Shown: one piece after another, positions 9,314 to 18,005 of the stretch
Numbering within the stretch: position 1 is the stretch's first letter
How the letters are laid out: the number at the start of each line of letters is the position of its first letter
Notes under the pieces: model-generated
Told to the model about the DNA's origin: nothing
What the model saw: only the letters and a program-made list of their open reading frames with translations
The model's database searches: none
Source of the DNA: Pedobacter psychrophilus
GTDB lineage: Bacteria; Bacteroidota; Bacteroidia; Sphingobacteriales; Sphingobacteriaceae
Direction: 5' to 3'
Length of the DNA: 64,000 nt
Assembly (NCBI RefSeq): GCF_001652725.1
Contig: NZ_LWHJ01000011.1
Coordinates: 310,001 to 374,000, forward strand
Position numbers and translations under genes: made by a program

Positions 9314-9523
9314 TAAATTTAGGATGGTGGAAAAGGCTTATCTAATTCAGATTAAAAAATAAAAGTTATGATATTTATGTTGAGCATTTTCAAAATAAGT
9401 TTTAATTAATAATTATCCAGCAATTATAATCGTAACAATTAATAACATTTGTTTTAAACATAATTGAGACCTTGGTATAATGTTTGGTTTAAATTTAGCG
9501 TTGTATTAAACTACCATCTAGCC

Positions 9524-9931
9524 ATGAAAAAGATTAACAGAATATTGCCTTTACTTTTTCTCATTTTGATATCGCTCAGCATTAGCTCTTTTGTAAACAT
9601 TAAACATCAACAAAAAGAAGATTCTATTTTAGGTAAGTGGGAAGAAGAAAGTAGTGTTAGAACTATTGAAATCTATAAATCAGGAGATGAATATTTTGGT
9701 AAAATACTGACCAATAAACATCAAGATGAAGACCAATTAACTCCCGGAACAATTATGATGGATGGTTTTGTTTTTAATAAAGATGAGGATAATTGGCAGG
9801 GAAAAGTTGTTATCCCTTCGAAGGATATGGTTTTAAATGGTAAGATAATTTTAGAAAATGAAAATCAAATAAAATCTTTTGCTAAAATTGCCTTTATAAG
9901 TAAGTCTAAAATCTGGAATAGGATAAAGTAA
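9524..9931 (+). CDS. DUF2147 family secreted protein
   Basis: The start was placed at the ATG at 9524, which begins a clean signal peptide (KKINRILPLLFLILISLSISSF); an upstream TTG-like extension adds only non-signal residues. This gives 135 residues. ILGKWEEES, the strand pair EIYKSGDEYFGKI and the closing KIWNRIK match the DUF2147 beta-barrel-like fold, predicted to be periplasmic. It is slightly shorter than usual (family near 140-150) but has both conserved ends. It ends 4 bases before the converging DUF58 gene. The function of the family is unknown. Confidence 0.75.
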   Translation: MKKINRILPLLFLILISLSISSFVNIKHQQKEDSILGKWEEESSVRTIEIYKSGDEYFGKILTNKHQDEDQLTPGTIMMDGFVFNKDEDNWQGKVVIPSKDMVLNGKIILENENQIKSFAKIAFISKSKIWNRIK

Positions 9932-9935
9932 GTAT

Positions 9936-11276
9936 TTACAATTTCTGTGAGCTCTTTAACCTTAAATAAGCGTTAATACTATTTACTGTCAAATTTTGTG
10001 GAGTGGTTAAAATAGAGGTTATTCCGTGTTGATTTAATTCTTTAACAATCTGCCTTTTTTCGTTTACAAATTGCTCTGCAATGGTTTTAAAATATACATC
10101 CTGTGTATTCTTAGTTTCTAAATTTAGGGAATTAGTAATTTCTGTGTTTTCAAAAAACACAACCAATAAAAGATGAAAACGAGCAATTTTTTTTAGATAC
10201 GGCAATTGTCTTCTCATGGCGCTCAAGCTTTCAAAGTTGGTGAAGAAAACCAATAAACTACGTTGCTTTATTTTTTTCCTAATGGTAATGTAAAGCTGTT
10301 CTGAATTTAATTCTAAGTAGCGAGTTTTCTCTTTGTAAAGCACCTCTAAAATTTTTGTAATATGAGCAGGTTTTCTATCAGAAAGAACAAGCGCACCTTC
10401 TTTTTCAGCCATAGAAATTATTCCCGCTTTATCTTCTTTTAAAAGTGCAATGTTACTTAAAGCCAAAGTTGCGTTAATTGCATAGTCTAATAAACTCAAC
10501 CCTTCAAAAGGACTTTGCATATTTCTAGATTTATCTATGATGCAATAGATATGTTGAGATTTTTCATCGATATAATTATTAAGCATTAAATCGCCTTTAC
10601 GGGCAGTTGCTTTCCAATTAATATGTCGATAATCATCACCAACAACGTAATTTTTTATCTGTTCAAACTCACTACTATTCCCAATTTTTCTGATTTTTTT
10701 AACACCAATTTCTGTTAATTTATTAGAAATAGCCATCAACTCATATCTTCTCATTTGCAAATAAGAAGGATAAACAGCAACTTCCTTTTCAGCATTAAAA
10801 CTGTACCTACGTTCTACTAATTTAATTGCAGAAGAAACAAATATCCTTAAATCGCCAAACGCATAAATCCCTCTTTTTACAGGTTTTATATAATAATCTA
10901 AATTTTGTTTCTCTAAAGGTTTCAGGTTTAGTTTATAACTAAAATCCCTAATCTGAAATTGAATAGGCAATTCATCCAAAACATTTACACTAACAGCAAA
11001 CGGATAATTATTTTGTACCCAAATATATACTGGGTTATCATCTCCATTGCTTAATCTTGGTCCTAAAATCCGCTCTGCATTTATATTGTTTTTTCTAAAT
11101 AGGATAAAGGTATCTAATAAAAGAATGCTGATTAAGATTCCAAAAGCGAAATAAGGCAAATCGCTAAAGCTAGAAAATATGAAACTTAAGATAAATAAAA
11201 ATACCACAACACCCATTAGGATATAAAACCTAGCAGTTAATGTAAATGATAGATAAAAGTTTTTAATAGGTTTCAA
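9936..11276 (-). CDS. DUF58 domain protein (MoxR-associated)
   Basis: A 446-residue protein with two N-terminal membrane segments (about 13-55) and a C-terminal DUF58 domain related to von Willebrand A folds. The diagnostic motif GDDYRHINWKATARKGDL lies near residues 215-232. The start is the TTG at 11276; the MoxR stop codon is the immediately preceding in-frame codon, so no upstream start exists and translation is probably coupled. It is the last gene of the operon running down from SpoIIM. DUF58 and MoxR proteins are thought to work together in assembling or maintaining membrane complexes. Confidence 0.9.
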   Translation of the reverse strand: MKPIKNFYLSFTLTARFYILMGVVVFLFILSFIFSSFSDLPYFAFGILISILLLDTFILFRKNNINAERILGPRLSNGDDNPVYIWVQNNYPFAVSVNVLDELPIQFQIRDFSYKLNLKPLEKQNLDYYIKPVKRGIYAFGDLRIFVSSAIKLVERRYSFNAEKEVAVYPSYLQMRRYELMAISNKLTEIGVKKIRKIGNSSEFEQIKNYVVGDDYRHINWKATARKGDLMLNNYIDEKSQHIYCIIDKSRNMQSPFEGLSLLDYAINATLALSNIALLKEDKAGIISMAEKEGALVLSDRKPAHITKILEVLYKEKTRYLELNSEQLYITIRKKIKQRSLLVFFTNFESLSAMRRQLPYLKKIARFHLLLVVFFENTEITNSLNLETKNTQDVYFKTIAEQFVNEKRQIVKELNQHGITSILTTPQNLTVNSINAYLRLKSSQKL

Positions 11277-12266
11277 TTAACGTGGAACTTCTATTTTATT
11301 AATAATCTGTTTAATCACATCATCTGTAGTAATACCTTCCATTTCTTTATCTGGAGTAAGCATAATACGATGTCTAAGTACATGTGGAGCAACAAAAATT
11401 ATATCATCTGGCGTAACAAAATCTCGTCCGTTCACAGCAGCTGCAGCTTTTGCCGAAGAAATAACAGCTAACGAAGCTCTTGGAGAAGCGCCTAAATAAA
11501 GTGATTTATTATTTCGGGTTTCGTGGATAATACTTGCTACAAAAGCTAACAATTTATCTTCTACATGTAAATCACGAATGATGGTTCGGGCATTTAAAAT
11601 ATCCTCAATTTTTAAAACAGCATCAATTTTATTTAAATCTAAAATCCGATTTCCTTTATGCAAATTTTGTAAAATGAGGGTTTCCTCTTCTTGAGTTGGA
11701 TAGCCAACTTCAATCTTAAACAAAAAGCGGTCTAACTGTGCTTCTGGCAAACGATAGGTTCCTTCTTGTTCTATTGGGTTTTGTGTAGCAATTACCATAA
11801 AAGGAGCTTCTAAATGATAGGTTTGCCCATCAAATGTAATCTGCCTTTCTTCCATGGCTTCAAAAAGTGCTGCCTGGGTTTTTGCCGGAGCTCTATTTAT
11901 CTCATCAATTAAGATGATATTCCCAAAAATTGGACCTTGCTTAAATTCAAATTCTGCTCTTTGTGGATGAAAAACACTTGTTCCTAGTACATCTGATGGC
12001 ATTAAATCTGGTGTAAACTGAATTCTAGAGAATTTTGCAGCAACACTTTTCGCCATTAATTTTGCCATCAAAGTTTTTGCGACTCCCGGTACACCTTCAA
12101 TTAAAACATGTCCGTCGGCCAGTAAGCCGATAATTAACAAGTCTAAAACCTGTTGTTGACCAACAATTATTTTAGAAACAGAGTTGCGCAGTTGTTCTAC
12201 CGCATTCTTTATTTCGCTTAAATTGGTTCTGTTATTTTGATTTTCTTCTTCGGGATTATGCTGCAT
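11277..12266 (-). CDS. MoxR family AAA+ ATPase
   Basis: A 329-residue AAA_3 ATPase. Walker A is GVPGVAKT (58-65), Walker B is ILIDEINRAP, and the MoxR-typical sequences EERQITFDGQTY, ATQNPIEQEGTYRLPEAQLDRF and GASPRASLAV (sensor 2 region) are all present. MoxR ATPases act as chaperone-like remodelers, usually with DUF58 and VWA proteins. Its 5' end overlaps the DUF4350 gene by 11 bases and its stop abuts the DUF58 start. The length is typical and no key residue appears lost. Confidence 0.95.
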   Translation of the reverse strand: MQHNPEEENQNNRTNLSEIKNAVEQLRNSVSKIIVGQQQVLDLLIIGLLADGHVLIEGVPGVAKTLMAKLMAKSVAAKFSRIQFTPDLMPSDVLGTSVFHPQRAEFEFKQGPIFGNIILIDEINRAPAKTQAALFEAMEERQITFDGQTYHLEAPFMVIATQNPIEQEGTYRLPEAQLDRFLFKIEVGYPTQEEETLILQNLHKGNRILDLNKIDAVLKIEDILNARTIIRDLHVEDKLLAFVASIIHETRNNKSLYLGASPRASLAVISSAKAAAAVNGRDFVTPDDIIFVAPHVLRHRIMLTPDKEMEGITTDDVIKQIINKIEVPR

Positions 12267-13419
12267 TTTTATAAAATTTATCTATCAAATTAGAGATTTT
12301 TATCAGCTCTAATTCACTGATTTGTTTAATTGATTTTATTTTTTCTGATGCTTTTAAAATATTTATAATTTCAGAATCTTCAATACCAGATTTTGCCGAT
12401 AATGATTTGACAAACTCTTCTTTATTTATCAAATTGATTCTATATCTGTTTCTTACAAACTCAAAAAAATGGTTAATTTTTTTTACTCCTAATTGCTGAT
12501 GATTTTTTTGTTGATAATAAATTTGAGAAATAGTTTTAACAAAATTTAAGCTATTGTTCTTTAAGGGAATTATAATTGGAATCGCTTTTTGCCTTCTTTT
12601 GATATTTAAAACTATATAAACTAACAAAGTAAATAAAGCCAAATAATAAGCCCACTTTAAAGCTGGGAATTTTATAAAAGCGCTTAATAAGCCATTTTCT
12701 GGGTTTAAATCTCTTAGATAATAATCATCAAAAATTAAAGGTTTTTGCTTTGGTAAATAGGATAGCATTATTGCCGAAGCTAATCTTGTGCTATCATTTA
12801 AAAGACAATAATTACTAAATATTAAGGGATTTGGGCTTATAAAGATATTTCCTTTTTGTTGGGGTATTTTGATAAAATTAGGTTGATTTATCTCATTTGT
12901 AGAAAGAACACTAGTCTGCTTATTTTTGATTTTATAAAGATAAAGTCCAGCGGTTCCTCTTTTAAAATTAAAAGTTTTATCCTTTAAAGCTGGGTTAGTA
13001 AATTCTACTTCGGCATCCTCAAAAGAAGAACTTGCAGCAACTTCAAACTTTAAACCTTTAGTTATGGTATTACTAAATTGATAAGCAGATAAGAAAATAT
13101 TATTACCAGCTTTAGCAAGCTTTATTAGCTGTATATAATCTGTTTTAGTAAAATTAATAGTTTTGCCAATGATTAAAATATTATGATTTTTTAGGCTGTC
13201 TTTTGCAAACAAATTATAAATATCCTTATTGTTATTGATGATTTTCTCATCAAAAATTTGATATAAATTTTGATGCAATACGTAGGTCCCAAACGGAATT
13301 TTATCGTTCTTATTTAGCGTATCAGTCCAATCTACTTGCTTAGGTTTATTAATAATTGCGATAACAGTTATCAATATTAAAACCACAATTACACCTATAT
13401 AAAGTTTAAATCCTTTCAT
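12256..13419 (-). CDS. DUF4350 domain membrane protein
   Basis: A 387-residue protein with an N-terminal membrane anchor (about 6-24), a periplasmic DUF4350-like domain (roughly 35-225) and a second membrane segment near 250-270 (WAYYLALFTLLVYIVL), followed by a cytoplasmic tail of about 110 residues. This topology and the position between DUF4129 and MoxR match DUF4350 proteins of Bacteroidota. It overlaps the preceding DUF4129 gene by 4 bases and MoxR by 11. The molecular function is unknown. Confidence 0.8.
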   Translation of the reverse strand: MKGFKLYIGVIVVLILITVIAIINKPKQVDWTDTLNKNDKIPFGTYVLHQNLYQIFDEKIINNNKDIYNLFAKDSLKNHNILIIGKTINFTKTDYIQLIKLAKAGNNIFLSAYQFSNTITKGLKFEVAASSSFEDAEVEFTNPALKDKTFNFKRGTAGLYLYKIKNKQTSVLSTNEINQPNFIKIPQQKGNIFISPNPLIFSNYCLLNDSTRLASAIMLSYLPKQKPLIFDDYYLRDLNPENGLLSAFIKFPALKWAYYLALFTLLVYIVLNIKRRQKAIPIIIPLKNNSLNFVKTISQIYYQQKNHQQLGVKKINHFFEFVRNRYRINLINKEEFVKSLSAKSGIEDSEIINILKASEKIKSIKQISELELIKISNLIDKFYKNAA

Positions 13420-14120
13420 TTTATTTGTTCTTGAAAAGATGAAAACTCTTGCTGAGCATCAGAAAAATCGGTTTGGTTTAAATCGAAATTTCCATACCAA
13501 GCAAATTCAAATTGTAAAGTTAAACGGCCAAACTGCTCACGCATATTTTGGTCTTTAAGTTCTCTTAAATATTGAGAATTGGTTTTACTGGCATCCCAAA
13601 CAATATAATTTTTACCGCTTAATTCTTTTAATGATTTTAAGTATAATAACCTCAAAGCCAATCTATAATTAGCATTTGAAATGGCTTTTTTTATTTCTTC
13701 ATCAAAATTTAATTCGTTAATATTCTCGATTTTATTATAATAAAAATCCGGATTATTTGTAGCTGTTCCGCTAAGAAAAGACGCATTATCCATCTGTAAA
13801 ACTTTATAGATTACAAAACCAATACATGCTATCCCTAAAATTATAAGAACACTTTGCCTGCCGGTACTTGTGCTTTCATCAAATAATAGTTTTCTAAAAA
13901 AGTACCAAACAAAATTCCAAAACCTTTGCCACAAACTTGCGGTTTCTGCAACAATATCTTCACGATAATCAAAATCTGGAATTTTTTTTAGACTATCAAT
14001 CTTAGCATTATTAAAAGTCCTGATAGTTATAGCTTTAGGCTCAATTATCAGCATTTTGGCTTTCGCCGATGAAAAAGCAATTAATAGAAAATATAAAAAA
14101 AAGATGATTTTTTTAGCCAA
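13416..14120 (-). CDS. DUF4129 domain membrane protein
   Basis: A 234-residue protein: signal-like N-terminus (1-21), one membrane segment near 90-110 (VLIILGIACIGFVIYKVL), and a C-terminal DUF4129 domain with ANYRLALRLLYLKSLKEL and the closing FEFAWYGNFDLN region. The start is the TTG at 14120; a TGA 15 bases upstream blocks any longer version. It is separated by only 2 bases from the preceding membrane gene. DUF4129 proteins are found with transglutaminase or MoxR/DUF58 systems; the role here is inferred from the operon only. Confidence 0.82.
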   Translation of the reverse strand: MAKKIIFFLYFLLIAFSSAKAKMLIIEPKAITIRTFNNAKIDSLKKIPDFDYREDIVAETASLWQRFWNFVWYFFRKLLFDESTSTGRQSVLIILGIACIGFVIYKVLQMDNASFLSGTATNNPDFYYNKIENINELNFDEEIKKAISNANYRLALRLLYLKSLKELSGKNYIVWDASKTNSQYLRELKDQNMREQFGRLTLQFEFAWYGNFDLNQTDFSDAQQEFSSFQEQIK

Positions 14121-14122
14121 AA

Positions 14123-15001
14123 TTAATACTCCTCATCTTTAGATTTAATTTGTTTGTTTTCTAATCCTACAGAGTTAATTCTTTCTAACAAGCCTTCACT
14201 TTCTTTTTTCTCTACTAAACTAAAAAATAAAAGAGATACTCCTATAATTGGTATTAATATTAAAAACTGAGCTAAAGAAGTTAATACGCTTTTTATAACA
14301 AGTACGTAAAAGGGTAAATTAAAATCGGGTAAAAATAATGTAGCTCCAGAACCTGCTATGGTAACAGGCAGAATAATGGCCATTGCACAGGCATAATATA
14401 CGATGGTTAAAATAATTAAAGTTCCAAAAGACATCCACCAATTTTCTTTAATCAATTTAAACCCTCTACTAAATGAATAAGATATATCTCCGTTTTCTAA
14501 AACGATTGCACTTAACGCTATACTTAATATTGGCCATAAATAAAAGAAAGGTAAAACACACATTACAAGTCCAGCAATTAAAAAAATGACCGCTAAAAAA
14601 TTAGCCCACAAAAAACGTAATGCATAGTATTTACTATAGCTCCAAACTTCTTCTAAAGTTGGTGTTTCTCTCTTTTTTTCTACATATATATTTATGTAAG
14701 CATAAGTAGATAGAGAAATTACATAAAAAGTTGCAAAAGAAAATAACCCAACTAAAATATTCCCTTGTATCGACCTGCTCAAAACAGCACTATTATATTG
14801 CCCTTCATAAAGGCTTACCGTTTTTTGCATGTAGTAAAGGTTAATTGATGAAAAAATAATACTGGCAAGAATAAAAAGGGAAGAAATAATGAAAACCGAT
14901 TTTAATAATGGCTTATAATTTTGTTTAATGAAAACGAATGTATCATTAATTATTTCTCCGAAATCTCGGACTTGTCTAAATTCAATTTTTGGTTGTTCCA
15001 T
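14123..15001 (-). CDS. Polytopic membrane protein of the MoxR/SpoIIM operon
   Basis: A 292-residue protein with about six hydrophobic segments. It starts with FRQVRDFGEIINDTFVFIKQNYKPLLKS, the pattern of Bacteroidota membrane proteins in this operon position, which are related to the glycerophosphodiester phosphodiesterase membrane-domain group. No enzymatic domain is present. It overlaps the SpoIIM gene by 20 bases and precedes DUF4129 by 2. It is probably a membrane component of the same complex; its activity is unknown. Confidence 0.7.
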   Translation of the reverse strand: MEQPKIEFRQVRDFGEIINDTFVFIKQNYKPLLKSVFIISSLFILASIIFSSINLYYMQKTVSLYEGQYNSAVLSRSIQGNILVGLFSFATFYVISLSTYAYINIYVEKKRETPTLEEVWSYSKYYALRFLWANFLAVIFLIAGLVMCVLPFFYLWPILSIALSAIVLENGDISYSFSRGFKLIKENWWMSFGTLIILTIVYYACAMAIILPVTIAGSGATLFLPDFNLPFYVLVIKSVLTSLAQFLILIPIIGVSLLFFSLVEKKESEGLLERINSVGLENKQIKSKDEEY

Positions 15002-15944
15002 TATTTGCTTTAAAATAAATTTTTTTAGGTTGTATAATTGTATACCAAATGATAAATAATGCAGAAATGATAAGTACGCTTAAACTTAAATAAATTGGCA
15101 TAGCAGTATGGCGAGTAATAAACCCTTCAATAAACGCAGCTATTAAAAATAGCGGAACCAATCCAATAGCTATTTTAATTGAGTTTTTTGATCCCATTAA
15201 AATGGAGGTTTTGCGAGGTAAAGTGCCAGGAAATAAAATGCTATTTCCTAAAATTAATCCGGCTGCGCCAGCTATTACGATTGATGAAATTTCTAATGTA
15301 CCATGTAGCCATATGGTTAAAACGGATGCCCAACCTAAACCTTTACTAAAGAAAAAATATTGAAAAGAACCTAACATAATTCCGTTTCTAAATAAAACGA
15401 TTACTGTCCCAAAAGAAAATATAATCCCCGCAATAAAAGTATAAAACGCCACCCTAATATTATTTAAAGCAATTTGGACAAACATTTCCATTTCTCCGGC
15501 TTGTTTATAAACTGCAAAAGGATCGCCTTTGGCTATGTTTTCATTGGTCATGTTTATATAACCATCTCCCATAACTAAGCGAACAAAATTATCATCAAAT
15601 TTTGCAGAAGCAGCTCCAATAACAACAGCAACTATAAAAAATAGAAAAGAATAAAGTAATTGTTTTCTATATTGATAAAAAAGTAATGGGAGCTCAGTTT
15701 TCCAAAAAGTTACAATTCTGCTTTTGCTCTCTTTTTTGTTTTTATAAATTGATTGATGAAAGCCTGATGTTATTCCATTTAAATATTTTGTGGTAGAAGA
15801 ATTAGGATAAAATGTTTTAGAATAAGCTAAATCATCTGTTAGCTCAATATATTTTTCTGCTAATTCATCTGTATTTTGAGGTTGCTTTTGCTCAAAGTCT
15901 TTCCACTTTTGAGCATTCCTTTTCACAAATAAAGCTTCCTTCAT
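14982..15944 (-). CDS. SpoIIM-like (DUF95) membrane protein
   Basis: A 320-residue membrane protein with a cytoplasmic N-terminus (about 1-95) and five or six membrane segments. LALNNIRVAFYTF-like sequence, LFRNGIMLGSF and WLHGTLEISSIVIAGAAG are the conserved core motifs of SpoIIM/DUF95. In Bacteroidota this gene is regularly paired with an RDD gene on the opposite strand, as here (72 bases between starts). It is the first gene of the operon ending with DUF58. It is a homologue by domain only; no sporulation role is implied. Confidence 0.88.
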   Translation of the reverse strand: MKEALFVKRNAQKWKDFEQKQPQNTDELAEKYIELTDDLAYSKTFYPNSSTTKYLNGITSGFHQSIYKNKKESKSRIVTFWKTELPLLFYQYRKQLLYSFLFFIVAVVIGAASAKFDDNFVRLVMGDGYINMTNENIAKGDPFAVYKQAGEMEMFVQIALNNIRVAFYTFIAGIIFSFGTVIVLFRNGIMLGSFQYFFFSKGLGWASVLTIWLHGTLEISSIVIAGAAGLILGNSILFPGTLPRKTSILMGSKNSIKIAIGLVPLFLIAAFIEGFITRHTAMPIYLSLSVLIISALFIIWYTIIQPKKIYFKANNGTTKN

Positions 15945-16004
15945 ATATTTTGGTAGATTGACGCAATTAAATTAATCAGAAATTTAAAAATATCAAATCA
16001 ATTT

Positions 16005-16012
16005 TATATTTG
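16005..16012 (+). promoter_or_regulatory. Bacteroidota -7 box (TATATTTG) directly before the RDD start codon
   Basis: This matches the TAnnTTTG consensus and ends four bases before the ATG at 16017. If used, transcription would start at or next to the start codon, giving a leaderless message. No TTTG -33 box is visible 19 bases upstream, so the call rests on the -7 element alone. Confidence 0.4.
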
Positions 16013-16016
16013 CGTT

Positions 16017-16742
16017 ATGAATACGATAAAAATTTCTACCACTCAAAACATAGATATTGATTTTGAAATTGCAGGACTAGCTGAAAGAATCTGGGCTAGG
16101 ATGATTGATATTGGGATTTTTATAGCTATCTTTTTTTTGTACTTAGCGTTAGGTATAGGAGGTATTGGGGGAAGTAAATTACATTTTGTTATGGTGGTTA
16201 TAATAATTATCGCTATGGTTTATCCTTTTGTTATGGAAGTTTTCTTTAATGGACAAAGCATCGGCAAAAAAGCTTTAAAAATAAAAGTGATTAGTTTAGA
16301 TGGTGAAAGACCAACTTTAGGCCAATATGCGATTAGATGGATAGCGAGATTAATTGATTTTACTGTTACTGGTGGTGCAGTTGGTTTAGTCTTGGTTGCA
16401 ATTACAGACAAAAACCAGAGATTAGGAGATTTACTGGCAAATACTTCTGTTGTGAAAACTCAACCTCGTACAACATTTGAAGATTTATATTTTACACAAC
16501 CAACAGAAGAAACTTATGAACCTGTTTTTTCAGAAGCACAAAATTTATCTACCGAAGATGTTTACCTAATGAATGAGGTTTTAAAAACTTATCGCAAAAC
16601 ATTCAATATTGAGTTAGTAAATAAATTAGAAATTAAAATGAGGAGTAAATATCAAATTACAAACAATAAGAAAACTCAGACTGGTTTTTTAACTACAATT
16701 CTTAAAGATTATAATCATTTCCAATCTAATTTAGCAGATTAG
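16017..16742 (+). CDS. RDD family membrane protein
   Basis: A 241-residue protein whose N-terminal 160 residues form the RDD domain: AERIWARMIDIGIF (first Arg and Asp), FNGQSIGKKALKIKV, and RWIARLIDF / DKNQRLGDLLANT, which carry the conserved R, D and D. Three to four membrane segments are evident. The C-terminal 80 residues are soluble and charged. It is divergent from the SpoIIM operon, a common Bacteroidota arrangement, so it probably belongs to the same functional unit. Its stop overlaps the converging DUF2752 stop by 4 bases. Confidence 0.9.
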   Translation: MNTIKISTTQNIDIDFEIAGLAERIWARMIDIGIFIAIFFLYLALGIGGIGGSKLHFVMVVIIIIAMVYPFVMEVFFNGQSIGKKALKIKVISLDGERPTLGQYAIRWIARLIDFTVTGGAVGLVLVAITDKNQRLGDLLANTSVVKTQPRTTFEDLYFTQPTEETYEPVFSEAQNLSTEDVYLMNEVLKTYRKTFNIELVNKLEIKMRSKYQITNNKKTQTGFLTTILKDYNHFQSNLAD

Positions 16743-17026
16743 TTCATTATCATCAAAAGGATTTTAATCATATAATTTATCCCGATTAGGAATAAATTGA
16801 AAGGTAATATCCATCTTTTCAAAAAATTATTCATCTGCAATAATCCCGTTATATCAAGAAGATAAATTAAAGAGGTTATTATAATTAGAGACATTGGCGG
16901 ATATAATTGCCAACTCTCTAAAAAATCTCCTTCGAATAAGGATAAAACTGAACGTTGAAATCCACAACCTGGACAATCTAAATTTGTTATTTTTTTAAAT
17001 AGACAAGGAAGCAGAAAACCAGACAT
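16739..17026 (-). CDS. DUF2752 small membrane protein
   Basis: A 95-residue protein with the DUF2752 signature CPGCGFQRSVLSL near residues 18-30 and two hydrophobic segments (about 46-62 and 71-94). The first part (SGFLLPCLFKKITNLD) resembles the family N-terminus. It is a stand-alone gene converging on RDD with a 4-base overlap. The CxxCG...R motif is conserved but its role is unknown. Confidence 0.82.
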   Translation of the reverse strand: MSGFLLPCLFKKITNLDCPGCGFQRSVLSLFEGDFLESWQLYPPMSLIIITSLIYLLDITGLLQMNNFLKRWILPFNLFLIGINYMIKILLMIMN

Positions 17027-17197
17027 TTAATAAATGTATAGAATTAACATTAATTTATAATGCTAAGAAGCACTTAATTTTTATGATTGTCAACTTGTTT
17101 AATTAGAAACAAAACTGCGTTTGCTAATTTTCTAAATTACATCTATCAAAAACTAACAAAGAGCAACTTGTAAAACGAAATCAAAAGATTATCAATC

Positions 17198-17881
17198 TCA
17201 GTTAAGCTTTTTTTCAAGAGTGCTAAATATTAAATCAACCAAAAAATTTCTTACGTGTTTTATGTTTTTTTCATTACCAAAATCAGTTAAAGAGGGTAGG
17301 TTATTCATAAAAAAATCTTGGTAATGTGCCATTTCTATCATGGTTGTGGCTAAAGATCTTGGATAAACATAACCTGGATTATATTCTATAAAAATCTGAC
17401 TAATGCGGCTACAAAGATTTTTATAAGGCATAAATAACTGCTCTTTATTATCCTCAGAAACATGTTTTGTTAAATAAACTTTTGAAGATTCTGAAATGAT
17501 AATCTCGTGTAAATCTTCTAAATCAATATCCTGACGGGCATGGTTAGTATCTAATTGCCACGTTAAAATTTGTATGGTAACCTTGATTTTTTTTTCGGCA
17601 TCTGTTAAATTATTGGTGTTAAACATTACTTGATAATCTAACCAGTGCCAATACCACGATACAATATAATTTAATAGCCTTAATTTATTCTCAAAATACC
17701 TATAAATTGTTGCTTCTGTAGTTCCAGTTTCTTCAGCTAATTTTTTAAATGTAAACAACTCAAATCCAATCTTTCTGATTAAGCTTATTCCATTAGAAAT
17801 TATTTTTTTCCCAATTTCGCTATGATCTGGATCTTTCAGATAAAGCTTTTCGTTCATTTTAGGATGTAATTGCCATTCCAT
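17198..17881 (-). CDS. TetR/AcrR family transcriptional regulator
   Basis: A 227-residue regulator. The N-terminal helix-turn-helix spans about 20-66: ISLIRKIGFELFTFKKLAEE, then TTEATIYRYFENK, the TetR recognition helix. The C-terminal ligand/dimer domain is not similar to a named subgroup by eye. It is divergent from the ABC/HlyD/TolC exporter operon across 124 bases that hold a small palindrome (17946-17958), so it probably represses that operon and itself. The inducer is unknown. Confidence 0.9.
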   Translation of the reverse strand: MEWQLHPKMNEKLYLKDPDHSEIGKKIISNGISLIRKIGFELFTFKKLAEETGTTEATIYRYFENKLRLLNYIVSWYWHWLDYQVMFNTNNLTDAEKKIKVTIQILTWQLDTNHARQDIDLEDLHEIIISESSKVYLTKHVSEDNKEQLFMPYKNLCSRISQIFIEYNPGYVYPRSLATTMIEMAHYQDFFMNNLPSLTDFGNEKNIKHVRNFLVDLIFSTLEKKLN

Positions 17882-17945
17882 AGTTGATGTATTTACGCAA
17901 ATATAAAATAAACAGTCATAAAAATATCATTTACTTTTATTTATG

Positions 17946-17958
17946 ATAGTAATACTAT
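17946..17958. promoter_or_regulatory. Candidate TetR operator (ATAGT-AAT-ACTAT)
   Basis: A perfect 5-base inverted repeat around a 3-base centre sits midway between the divergent TetR and exporter start codons. A second, wider inverted repeat (TCATAAA at 17916-17922 with TTTATGA at 17940-17946) overlaps its left end. Placement close to a -7 box at 17978 suits repression. AT-rich DNA makes short palindromes common, so the call is tentative. Confidence 0.35.
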
Positions 17959-17977
17959 TATTTATAATGTAAATCAA

Positions 17978-17985
17978 TACATTTG
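17978..17985 (+). promoter_or_regulatory. Candidate -7 box (TACATTTG) for the exporter operon
   Basis: This exact TAnnTTTG match ends 20 bases before the ABC gene ATG at 18006, so the predicted message would have a leader of roughly 15 bases. No good -33 TTTG is seen at 19 bases upstream. It lies 20 bases from the palindrome proposed as the TetR operator. Confidence 0.4.
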
Positions 17986-18005
17986 TTAATGCTATACTTA
18001 TAAAT

